A stretch of DNA of 64,000 bases from Rhizopus sp. PT2906 (Eukaryota; Mucoromycota; Mucoromycetes; Mucorales; Rhizopodaceae), in NCBI GenBank assembly GCA_025529335.1, contig JAMYHX010000063.1, positions 62,001 to 126,000 of the forward strand. The letters are read 5' to 3'. Positions 22,907 through 33,005 of the stretch are shown here, in pieces (position 1 is the stretch's first letter; every line of letters begins with the position of its first letter). The notes beneath the pieces are model-generated. The model worked only from the letters and a program-made list of their open reading frames with translations. It had not been told where the DNA came from and searched no databases. The position numbers and the translations under genes were made by a program.

Positions 22907-24662
22907 TTATGTTTGCATTTTCTCTTTTTCCTTCATCAATTGTCTATCAATACGATTTCTTCTCCAAGTAGGTCCATACATAAATATGACAAGTATACAA
23001 ATATTGGATGTAACTAGTATCAAGCCCACAATAGTAAACATCCAGCCCATTCCGATACCACTGATACCTGGGTCAATACAAACCGTTGCAATAGCCCTAA
23101 GGATAGAATGAGACAACGGTTTTATATGGTCTATCTTATGTAGTTACCCTAATATACAACGAACCAAGTTATTCGAGGCAGTAATGGATGCACCTTTGCC
23201 AGGAAACAAGTCAATCAATAATGTCTGAGTAGTGGCCATAATGCCGCCTGTGCCAAAACCAACTATTAAGCAATTTATGAGCAATATGAAGAAAGGTAAG
23301 AAAAAAAACGCCTTACCAAAAAATTGAAGTACTAATATAACAGGAAGACGTACGTTCCATTCGAAGCACCAGCCATAAAATATCGTAATGATCTCACACA
23401 TGACGACGTTCACAAAAATTGTTCTAAAACGAGCCTTGAAAATAGGCATATCCCGTTCTGGTCTGTCTGGATACTTCTCTCTGAACGCGTTTCTAACTTT
23501 TTTGTAATCATAATCCAAGATTTTACCTCGTGTATATGACCCAAGGATTGAGCCACAGCCTTGGCCAAGGTAACAAAGACCAATGCTAGTTTCGGATAAA
23601 AATGGAAAGTGAATACTGAACTGCTTTGTCATTGAAGTCAAGGAGCAGTAAACGCCAGTGTAATGAAGACCATTGTATAAAAGAATGACAAATACATCGG
23701 GTTCTAACAAGTACGTAAAGGGTTTCAGGAAGTTCATTTTAGTCCTTTTCGGATCTCTTTCCTTGGTCTCCTGTATGCGTTTCTCATCAAGGTTTCCTCG
23801 CCTACGAGCAATCCATTGCCAAGGTGTAGGGTTGGCATACCCAGATCCATTTCCAACTAAGCTGCGCAGTGTTTCGGGTACAAAAAGGCCAACAGCTACC
23901 AAGGAAGTCGCACCGATGATCAGTAATATCCAAAAGATCCATCGCCAGCCTAGGTTTTGAGCAATAGCACCTCCCACGACTGGGCCATACACTGGTCCTG
24001 ATAATTGACCAATGGAATATACACCAAAATAAGATCCGCGTCTAAAACAGAACGAAAGATGAGTAACTGATTCTGTCATGTAATAATGACTTACTTTTTA
24101 CTATCAGCGATATCTCCGAGAACACCAGCGCCAACGGCAATGACGGAGCTTGATCCAAAAGCTTGGAGCATTCTAAATACCATAACAGAGGCATAATTGG
24201 GCGCCAATGCTAATCCAATACAGGCGCCACAATATACAGTCATGGTACTCATGAGAATAGGACGTCTGCCTATGCTATCTGCTAATGTTCCCCAAAAGGT
24301 AGGTGATATTGCCTGGAAGATCATGTAAACAGTGACCGTCAGGTTTACTTGTTCTGTGGTTATGTTAAAGCTCTTTTAAATCATTAGTCTATGTTTATCA
24401 AATATTTTATAAATAGACATACTTGTTCTATCTGATTTAATGCAGGTAAATAAATATTAGCTGTCAAAGGGGATATCATGGCAGTAAATGCTGTGATGCC
24501 TAAAAGAACGACTTGTTGTGGTATTGAAAATATAGAATATGGCTCATCTTGCCCCTTGTCAGTCTCTTTCCCGCTTTCCAAGGTATTGGTTGTCAAACTA
24601 CTATGAATAGTAGGTATTACTCCTTCTTCTGTTCCTACAGCACTCGCTTGATCTGGCTGCAT
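22907..24662 (-). CDS. Major facilitator transporter, DHA1 family (Qdr/Tpo type)
   Basis: Five exons (24662-24423, 24372-24095, 24041-23317, 23262-23148, 23096-22907) encode 515 residues with about 12 hydrophobic helices. Family motifs are visible: after TM2 TFWGTLADSIGRRPIL (motif A, D/GR), after TM4 SIGQLSGPVYGPVVGG (motif C of drug:H+ antiporters), and LGWRWIFWIL. The N-terminal 50 residues are polar and cytosolic. DHA1 carriers of this type export drugs, polyamines or organic acids; the substrate cannot be told from sequence. Confidence 0.88.
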
Positions 24663-25774
24663 ATCTTTAATTCTAAGCTGTCAATGAACTAATGAATCAA
24701 AGAGAAAAAGAAAAGATGTCACTTTTATAGAATACTTCATCATATTATTCCATGGATTATAATTTTCCCGATTTAATTATACTTGATTTGGTAGAATTTG
24801 ATCTTTTTTTTTTCGAGTGATATGTCGGGTAATAATATATACGATTGTCCGATTGTTCAACTGGGAATCTTTTTATGCATGCGAAGCTTTGTCATTACTG
24901 CTTTACAAGAATAATGTATTGTACCACTTACAGCCTTTAATCTTTGACTCGTTCCTTTCATTTTGCTTCATAATGCGTCAAAGTTTGGTTACTCTGCAGC
25001 TTATTTTTTGGGAATTGAACACATAAAATGATGAATTGACTATTTTTATTATGTTCTCTTTTCACCTCAATTATATCAAAAGAGTGCATAGTAGTCAAGT
25101 ATTTACATTTATGCGATAACTAATTGGTTGATTATAAAAAAGAAAGAAACACAAAAGTCAAAAGATGAGTCAAACGATTAAGGGGGAAACGGCATACAAG
25201 GGTAATTATACTCCCAGTGTTTTTTTTTTCTGAATCAACTTTATACTCATCTCTACTCGGTATTCGTTGTTAAAGAACAAGAAATCATCATGGCTTAAGT
25301 GATAATATATCCATTATATAATTTGTACATTAATAGTAAGTTTAAAGTATAGAAGCCAAGGTACACCTCTTGACAAAGACGCAGTAATCTCCTTTAAGTT
25401 CCTAAAATAAATAGACACAGATCAATGTGTAATTGATAACTAACTATAAGGTCAACTGTCTTTCTCCAGACTACAGTTTACATCTGTTAAGCGACATTTA
25501 TTATCCGAATGAACGGAAACGGCGTTATCATGGAGCTTTATTCCGTATGTGTTGCTAAGCAAAAAATGTTATTGATCTATGTATTACAAAGGAATGATTT
25601 CTCCGAAATAAGCGATGAACCTTTTCTAAACTCTTTCATGTTTAAGAATAAAAGACTTTAAAATAACCAAGGCAGATGTCAATCAAACAAGAAACAAAAA
25701 AAAGAGAGGGGGGGGGCCACGTCAAGAAGACGCTCATTTATTCATAAGTATATGTACAAAAGGAGCTTTGTTAC
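24663..25774. other. Intergenic, no confident gene
   Basis: AT-rich. A short minus-strand reading after a good acceptor near 25402 (ELKGDYCVFVKRCTLASI, then stop) looks like a last exon, but no upstream exon could be joined to it. A nine-G run lies near 25710. Confidence 0.4.
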
Positions 25775-26434
25775 TTATGCTGTTCTCAGTATGAGATGTA
25801 CGCCACTGTCAGTCCAAACAGGCTTACTTAACTCTCCTACTTGAAGTGAAAATGCCGCTTCTTCAAATGGTTTTTGCATTTGATTGCGTTCAAAGTAGCC
25901 TAAATCACCACCACGTTTGGCGCTGGAACAGTCTGAAAAATTCGTAGCTAATGCCGATAAAGTTTCTTCGCCTGATTCAATTTTACGTTGAAACTCTGTT
26001 AATATCTGCAAAGCTTCTTCCTTCGTTCTTGTAATACGCTCCTATCATATAACCATTTAATGTCATCTACATTCGTACAATATTCACTCACTTCTCTCCA
26101 TGAACTTGGTCTTCTTGACTCTCTGCTTTTGATCAATAAATGACTAGCGCGTATTCTTTCCGGATCTCCTTGTAATACAGGTGCATCCCATCGTGATTCT
26201 TTTGTAACAGTGTTGTAATAATAATCTTTATTATACGTACGGGAATGGCGCACTACCCAGTTCTCTGGCAAATCCTATATAAATTTAAAAAACACATGTT
26301 ATTTATGCCGCCAAAGCTCTAAACACGCTACCCTTCCCCCCCCCCTCTCCTCCTCTTCCCATCTTTCGTTTTTTCTCTCCTTTGTTTTATCTCTCTTCTT
26401 TATATATAAACTCCTTGTTTGAAATATTTACCAT
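25775..26434 (-). CDS. ESS1: Pin1/Ess1 peptidyl-prolyl isomerase
   Basis: Exons 26434-26432 (ATG only), 26274-26092 and 26041-25775 encode 150 residues. The WW domain (DLPENWVVRHSRTYNKDYYY, with the second W in ESRWDAP) is followed by the parvulin domain: IRASHLLIKSRESRRPSSW with the phosphate-binding basic residues, FSDCSSAKRGGDLGYFERNQ and a final SGVHLILRT. Pin1/Ess1 isomerises phospho-Ser/Thr-Pro bonds, notably in the RNA polymerase II CTD. The first intron immediately follows the start codon and contains a poly-purine tract. Confidence 0.95.
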
Positions 26435-27165
26435 GATTCACGCTATGATTCAAAGCAAGCAAGTAAAAAGAAAAAAATTGATAATTTAGTAAATGGGGTT
26501 CACATTAGTTCCTTGTTTCATGATTGTGTTGTTCATGCTTACATTAAGTATAAAATGTTTATAATTGGTGTATATGAAAAAGATGGTATAGCGCAATCTT
26601 TTTAATATGTGTTGCAAATAAAAAGAACTGGCTTTACACTGATACAGGTCGGTGTAAGTCACCATTGATTTGTAATTTTAAACACAGCAAACAGCAGTAG
26701 TTCTGAGACTCTGTACTAAAAAAAAAAAAAAAAAAAAAAATCCAGAACAGCAAGTGCCTCTTGTAAGAGGGGCAGTAAGAGACAAAAGCAAAGAGATGAT
26801 ATACGAGAGAAAGATATGATTGTATTGCTTTCTATTGTATTGGCAGCTGCAAGAACTGAAATATTTAACCAACTTTTCGAAATTAGCAAACATTTGTTCA
26901 AACAGACCAAGAGCTTGCGCAAGAGTGAAATCATCTTCAGCATGCATCATTTGGTTCAAATAAGAGCGTACCCTATCTTTTTTTTTTGGGATGAATTGTT
27001 TACTTTGATCTAAATATAAAGTACGATATGAGTATGCACTTTTAAGAGTGGTTCCTAAAGCTAATATTAAAAACCTACATCTCTTTTGATATGTGCATTC
27101 CTGGCGCGCTTCAATACATTGTTTTATATGAGCATTATAGCAAAGGCGTGTAAATCCAACAGTTA
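26435..27165. other. Gene-poor stretch with poly(A) tract
   Basis: A 23-A run lies at 26718-26740. On the minus strand, 27125-26860 reads a protein-like sequence across a plausible 69-nt intron (AHIKQCIEARQECTYQKR, then DRVRSYLNQMMHAEDDFTL and AQALGLFEQMFANFEKL). I found no start codon or family for it. It may be a fragment of a lost gene. Confidence 0.35.
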
Positions 27166-27460
27166 AAAATTTGCTCAAAGTATAACACTGTTGGATGAAG
27201 TCAAAACTGCCCGCTTGCTTGGAACAAATGATGCTGCGAATGATCCAAGCAAGAAGAATGATCCGGCCACGTATGAATTGATGGATCATCTATCTGTGAG
27301 AAAAGAACCTAAAAAGTTGGAATAAACCCTCCAGTAAGAAATGCAAGGTTTGCAAGCTGAAGTTACTGAAATAGAGAAGCAGCTGAAAGATGCTTTGAAG
27401 AATGAAAAGAGAAGAGACTTCTTCAAGGAGATGAATAGTTTAAAGTTGAAATAGAAGAGC
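27166..27460 (+). pseudogene. Stop-interrupted coiled-coil protein relic
   Basis: One plus-strand frame reads FAQSITLLDEVKTARLLGTN, then KKNDPATYELMDHLSVRKEP, MQGLQAEVTEIEKQLKDALK and NEKRRDFFKEMNSLKLK. It is interrupted by four in-frame stops (TAA, TAA, TAG, TAA) at places where a sense codon one substitution away would keep the pattern. The composition is that of a soluble coiled-coil protein. I do not recognise the family; the KRRDFF end loosely recalls transposon-linked DUF3435/FluG-type proteins, which is only a guess. Confidence 0.4.
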
Positions 27461-27724
27461 AGAAGTTTCTAAGAAAGGGGAATTGCTTATACAATGATAT
27501 AAAACAATTTAAAGAAGAACGAAGCCAGCCGTTTATGTCTGTATAAGCAGCACGAAATGACCTGAAGCTGAAAAGCCAACTATTACATGTCAAAGGGTAA
27601 CGATGAAACAGATGTCGTATTTCTACATTTATATTGAAAAATACTACACCCTTTGACGTAATATAATCAATGTATATTTCGCACACAAGCCAAGATATTA
27701 TTATTAAACCTTTATTCATGGCAT

Positions 27725-27900
27725 CATTAGTCTGTAGCAGTTGATAGCGTGACATATGATATGATTCATAAGATGTAATTGGTTGACAGCATTCATCCTT
27801 GCGTATAAAGATCAATTTCCATAAATCTCTTTCTTTCTTTGTTAACAAGAGAATTACAAAGAGATGCATTTCATCTACTTGTATTTTCTATTTTTCCAAA
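27725..27900 (+). repeat. Dispersed repeat, copy 2
   Basis: Similar to 10183-10360 at DNA and protein level (see that entry), but with a stop after KDQFP and a frameshift before LQRDAFHLLVFSIFPKT. It lies about 0.5 kb upstream of the RuvC-I motif of the Fanzor relic and in the same orientation, so it may be part of that element. Confidence 0.6.
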
Positions 27901-28389
27901 AACAATGACACCCATTGTTTCTTTCACAATGAAACGGTTCAAATTTCATCTAGAGCTTCGCAACAAGTGCAAGGCATTGGATAATACCAATGGGTGTATA
28001 GAAGAAGCACAGAAAACATTGAGTAAGCACAGCAGTAAAGAATCCTGGACCAAATCATTGTTTCAACCACCACCCTCTAGACAATTAAAGCAAGCAATAT
28101 TGATGTTGGCTTCGGACACTGTAGTATCCGAAGAAAGCTCGAAAAAGCAAAGAGGTCATCAGAAGGCAAAGCAGTGCAAGACATAGAAAATAACCTTGCA
28201 AAATTAGATATAAAGTCAACACAAGCGTCAAACAAGCACTAAAGATACACCAACAATATAAATAGCCGTATAGCTCTGAGAAGCTTTTACAATTAGGAGA
28301 AGAGAGTCCGGCTGAAAAGGACTTGTGAAATTCAAAACGGTCGCTTTTGGCGACGCCTGGTGCAAAAGTTGGCCAACATTACATGCTAT

Positions 28390-29437
28390 GGGCGCTTCTT
28401 TTAAACACTACATATAAGGCTGTACGATTTGAAAACGTTTTGCTTAACTGGACTTGATCCTGGCCATAACACAATTTTTACAGCAGCCTATGCTAACGAC
28501 AATGGTGCATACCAAGTGAGAAGATGTACAAGGAAAGAATATAACACGTATTCCGGTTCCACAAGAATAGTCAATCAAGTGGCCAAAAGGGCAGAGCAAG
28601 GGAAGCTGACGGAAGTCTTGAATAATAAACCAACAGAAAAAACACCGTCAACTGAACAATACGCTGTGTATATAAATTACACCCTCAGCAACTTGACCAA
28701 ATATTTTGAATATTATAAAGTGACACCGCAAGAACGAGGTTCTATCTCTATCAGGGACGGCAGCGAGCATTGAAAGAGATGGCCAACATTTTGGTGGATG
28801 GCGGTAAAAAATGCAACCGCGCAAAACGTAAAAATACGAAAAAAAAAGAAAGAGGAGAAAAAAACAAAGAAAAAGCGAGCAGGCCAAAATGAATGTGTGG
28901 CAGCAATACCGAAAACGAATGACAGAAGGTAACAAAACTGGAAAAGAATGGTCTTTATCATCACAATCTAATTCATGCGTGTATTTTTTTAGATGCTGAA
29001 CACCTTTGGCCTTTCAACACAATGCTTATGAATTGCCAATCACTGCCTTTGGCAATGGAATGAAGGGTGAGGATGGCGTCAAAATAAAAGGACCAGCAAG
29101 TTGGCATCACTGATATTTTGTATGACAAGCTAAGACAAATGCAAAAGGAAGGAAGGCTGCTGGTTACATACATTGACGTGTTCAAAATTTCAAAGGTGAG
29201 ATTTGCATAAACAAAAGAAATATTAGACACTAACGTTCATGGAAAGGTATGTCACTAGTGCCAACATCGAGAAATGGTGTTTGCATACATCTGTTTCACA
29301 AGCGTCTAGTTTGCCAGAGCTGTGGGATGCTTTGGAACCGAGATACCAATGCGTCAAAAAACATCCATGATAATGCTGCAGCATTGATATCAGGAAGAAC
29401 CCTGCCACATCCTTTTTGTCGCTCTCACCGGGCTTAA
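28390..29437 (+). mobile_element. Decayed Fanzor (eukaryotic TnpB-like RNA-guided nuclease)
   Basis: Readable in order on the plus strand: a RuvC-I motif CLTGLDPGHNTIFTAAY (about 28441-28490, Asp in LDPG), a bridge-like region ending RALKEMANILVDGGKK after a frameshift, a middle motif ITAFGNGMKGEDGVKIKG (about 29040-29090), GRLLVTYIDVFKISK (about 29150-29195), a first zinc pair VCH*C (about 29247-29261) and, in another frame, LVCQSCGMLWNRDTNASKNI (29306-29365) with the second CxxC and the RuvC-III Asp in WNRD. This is the OrfB zinc-ribbon plus split RuvC of TnpB/Fanzor proteins. Several stops and frameshifts make the copy inactive. Element ends were not determined. Confidence 0.75.
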
Positions 29438-29752
29438 AATCGTTGTATCGTACACAGCTTTTTTCTCTTTGGAAAAGATTGTCTGAAAATTAACTCTAAT
29501 TCGTCCGAAAAAAAAAAAAAAAAAAAAAACTAACATTGTCTGAATTTAAAGTAAAGATTTCCGCTTGATCAGTGTAATGCACGCTTTTTATGTCTCTGCA
29601 ACCACCAAACAAAAAACGAAGAATAGAACATGTCGATAATTCAATAAAATTCGACTTGTCTCGTGACGCTGCTTTCATAGTTTCTACGTTGGATGACTTT
29701 TCTTCTTTCCTTTAGTGAACAATATCCTAATCTGCCACCTTTTTTATACTAG
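29438..29752. other. Intergenic with poly(A) tract
   Basis: A 22-A run at 29508-29529. The stretch probably holds unseen 5' exons or the promoter of the Brr6-like gene; a good acceptor (cttctttcctttag) sits near 29715, but no coding exon could be assigned. Confidence 0.35.
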
Positions 29753-30251
29753 TTATGTGCGTGTGTTTCTACATGTCATGGGAATCATTACTGCACTGTT
29801 CTTAATTATTAGCTTAATCATATTTTGTAGAAACGAGGTTGAATCACAGTATAGAATTCAATTGTAAGTGAGAACAAAAAAGGATTTCTTAGAGCAAAGA
29901 GAATAAAGTATTAAAGACTAGAGATGGAAGAAAGAGCAAAAGAATGCGACTATAAATATATTAGTAATAACTGTGGTCCGAATCTAAAGGGTGAGGTATG
30001 GCAACAGTTCTGTCATGAATGGGATATATGTCGACAGGCTTCTTCAGCATATATAAGCAAATCAAAGATTGCAAGTAAAGTACTTGGAGAATTAATTAAT
30101 ACGTTTGCAGAACCACTTTCATTGAAATCGATGGTATATAATTCAAAAGTATTGTAAGCTTCTGCTCACATTACTTTCTAAGGCTATCATCATTGCATTC
30201 GTATTTAGTTTCTTTATCATCCCAAGTTTATCATCGGCACAAGAACACTAA
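29753..30251 (+). CDS. Brr6/Brl1-like nuclear envelope protein (5' end unresolved)
   Basis: Exons 29753-29863, 29917-30148 and 30183-30251 read a first membrane helix (VMGIITALFLIISLIIFC), RNEVESQYRIQLLEMEERA, then the Brr6 cysteine core KECDYKYISNNCGPN and FCHEWDICRQ (four conserved Cys), AEPLSLKSMVY and a second helix AIIIAFVFSFFIIPSL. This is the Brr6/Brl1 layout (TM, luminal Cys-rich domain, TM) of proteins needed for nuclear pore assembly and lipid homeostasis at the nuclear envelope. The 5' exon(s) were not found. The last intron would be only 34 nt, which is short for this genome; without it the ORF stops at 30157 and lacks the second helix. It could be a minimal gene or a fragment. 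Confidence 0.6.
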
Positions 30252-30406
30252 CACCTATTGTATACATAATGTAACCAGTGTGCGAATAAAGCTTAGATTC
30301 TTACTAAATCTTTACATAATACGAATACTCATTCGGTGTGCTTGTAATAGCAATACTTGAATGAATTTACAAGGTGTTTTTTATTTTCAAAAAAAAAAGA
30401 GAATAA

Positions 30407-32335
30407 TTAATGCTTTTGAGTCTTTTGTTTCTTTGCCTGTCTGCTTGCATATTCAGCATACATGTCAGATAAGTCCTCATCAGCTTCAGCAATACCCATC
30501 TTTGCTTTTCGTTCTGCATCATATTTTGCACGGAGTGTGGATTCGTCTAAACCTCGTTCTAATTCACTAGGATCAATAGCCACTTCGACATTTTCACCTT
30601 TTCGTTTAGAAGGCGTGGTTTGATTGATTGAAGAAATGTCATAACCATGCTGTGATCCCATAAAGCCAGTGATATTTTTCTTGACTTCTGGTAAAACGTG
30701 ATATAATTGCTTAGGACCTTCATCTTCTTCGCGTTTACGGTCCTTTCGAAGTTCTATATGAGCTGGTGTTTCCAGTCCAGAAGCAATAGAGGCTATTCCA
30801 GATGGAGTTTCCAAACCATCTGCAAGGTCCTGAGTAGCTTCGGCTTCTGCCTCGGCTTCTTCCTCTGGTTGTTTTTCTGCCTGTTCTTCTTCCTCTTCCT
30901 CTTCTTCCTCTTCTTCTTCCTCTTCATATTCTTCTTCTGGTTCGAGTTCACCCCAAAGTTGTTTGTCTACTGGCTCTACAATTTCTGGTGGCGCAGCTTC
31001 AGGTTGAGCAACACCAAAGACATCACCATACAATGGGCGATTATATTCATCAACAGGAGGCCTTCCCCAACCACCAGGATGGTATCCCCATTGAGCGCCT
31101 TCTGGTATCGGCGCATTTAACCCAGGAATCTTTAGATTTGGGTAGCTTGGTGGTGGACCATAACGTTGCATATTGATCAACCATGGTGGAGGTGCCAACG
31201 GTGGCATATTCAACGCTTCTTTCAATTCTGCAGACAGTTGTCCAGGCTTTTGTTCTTTCAATTTCGTTTCGAATTCTTTGCCTTCATAATATAATTCACC
31301 ATGTATAGTAAACTTTGGTTTGGTCTGAAATCTGAAGAAAGCATCGTGTAATTTTTGATAATCAACGTCTAATTTGCCCATTCTTGGGTTGACCTTTTCT
31401 TTCATCTTTCCTCTTAAGCCTGCTGCATTTTCCTTTTCTCTAACTGCCTCACGCATTTCCATAATACCTGTATCCTTTATGAAATCTATAAAACAAGTCA
31501 ATCACTATTTTCTTTTTTTTTTTTCTGTTCTACTTACCAGGAAGTTCCCATGGTGGCTTTTCAATACCACGCTTTCCCTGTAAGTATTTGCGTTTCTGAC
31601 TCCAGTGTGCAGGCACTGGGACAGTATTACGATATGATTTTAACCAAATGAGAAGTTTGGGATCACTAGCAGTAACATCCCACCACTAATTAATAAAAGT
31701 GAGTAATTACAAAAAAGATTGCATTGTCATGACGTACCTCTACAACTTCTGGTTTCTTTACCAGCTGTTTTAATTCAGCAACCGTCAAACGTTGAATTTT
31801 CTTCAACTTCTTTTTGGATAGAGTTTGTTCTGATTCTTTATTTTCTTCGTCCTCATCAGCTTCATTTATATCGCCGTTTTGAACTTGTGATTTATCATAA
31901 ACAGGGAATTCCTAAGATCATTTCCAATTAGTCATATTTTACAAGAAAGTTGTAATCTCTTACTTCTTCATCTTGTTCAGGTTTGCCATTTTGAAAATGC
32001 TTAAAAATCTCTGAAAACTGTTGAAGTGTGTTTTCATCTAACCTTGACATACCATCCACTTTTTTTAAAGCGGACAAGTCAATAGGTTGGACAACATATT
32101 CAACTTCAACGTCTTTTAGTGAATCATCTTTTTCATGTTGCTTTTCCAGTTCCTATTGATTGTTTAGACGCCTTTAATTTATATAATGCAATTAACTTAC
32201 TTTTCGCTGCGCCTCTTCCGCTAAGCGTTGCTTTTTACTCTTTTTCTTATTTCTTCTTCTTTGTTTTTGTGCTTTTTTAACTGCGGCATCCTTTATCGGA
32301 CCATCAGCAGTTACTGGAGTCGCAACTTCTGACAT
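30407..32335 (-). CDS. SF3B2: Splicing factor 3B subunit 2 (Cus1/SAP145)
   Basis: Exons 32335-32201, 32152-31964, 31911-31738, 31685-31538 and 31485-30407 encode 574 residues. A basic Lys/Arg-rich N-terminus is followed by the DUF382 domain (WWDVTASDPKLLIWLKSYRN, PVPAHWSQKRKYLQGKRGIE, PPWELPDFIKDTGI) and the PSP domain (KPGQLSAELKEALNMPP, PPPWLINMQRYGPPPSYPNL, IPGLNAPIP). A long Glu tract follows near residue 410. The protein is a core part of the U2 snRNP SF3b complex that stabilises the branch-point duplex. All diagnostic motifs are intact. Confidence 0.95.
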
Positions 32336-32639
32336 ATTTCCTTTTGAAAGAAGAAGCAACCAGAAAAAAAATGAGGCTACTGCCGTTAGTTTACAGAATA
32401 ACAATGTGACTTGTTTTTTGCCTGTTGACTGAGAAATGACTGCTATTGGTTAATATCTTTTCTAAAGGGTATTTCGTGTTGGTAATACATCCAAGGCATA
32501 TGTCTCTTCAAGCATGAAAAGCTTTATTCTTTTTGTTCTGTTGTATATGCAATAAGATTATTATTATTATTATGCATGCCTTTGTGTCGGAATAAAATTC
32601 TATCTATAGAACACTTTTAATTTATCAGATTCTTTAAAG
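32336..32639. other. Intergenic upstream of SF3B2
   Basis: AT-rich promoter region of SF3B2, no gene seen. Confidence 0.5.
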
Positions 32640-33005
32640 GCTTCCGCGATGCTCCGTCATCGAGGATGTACCGCTTTTGGCTCAATACCGAACCCACAAA
32701 TAAGCTTATGAGCATCGTCAGCGTATCAAGCAAGTTTAATCCAATTTTATTTGTGTTGATAGTAAATCAAGGCCATATATGGTTCCTATGAAGTTTGTTG
32801 ACTAGACTATGAAGAGCATTATAGAAGCTAAATTGCATTCAAGTCTCTTAGGAAGTACCGTGCCCTCAACTCTTTGAGGTTTGAATAGTGCTTTTGGATC
32901 AAAGCGAAGAGTGCATGCTGTCCTCAAGCGTGAACCTTGGAGCACGGCGTGGAATCGCGATGTGAGCAGTGCATTAAATATATACCACATTTTGTTAATA
33001 AATTA
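32640..33005 (+). mobile_element. Second TnpB/Fanzor-type zinc-ribbon relic
   Basis: A plus-strand frame ends FGSKRRVHAVLKREPWSTAW, continuing NRDVSSALNIYHILL (32893-32999). It matches the TnpB/Fanzor zinc-ribbon and RuvC-III pattern VLKC-x-x-C-...-WNRDVNxAxNI with both cysteine positions substituted (CGT for TGT, TGG for TGC). An in-frame stop lies just upstream. The preceding 200 bp (from about 32640) appear to belong to the same relic, but their frame is broken. It is not a copy of the 28-29 kb Fanzor; the two zinc ribbons differ clearly. Confidence 0.45.

Noticed and set aside
25345..25402. Possible last exon of a minus-strand gene (ELKGDYCVFVKRCTLASI then stop)
   Set aside because: No upstream exon with a matching phase could be found and no family is recognised.
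26678..27289. Minus-strand ORF of 203 codons
   Set aside because: Its ends read through a poly(A/T) tract and the complement of the plus-strand coiled-coil relic. Only the middle part looks protein-like, as noted in the gap entry.
27423..27869. Minus-strand ORF of 148 codons
   Set aside because: It runs antisense to the coiled-coil relic and the dispersed repeat, whose plus frames are the conserved ones.
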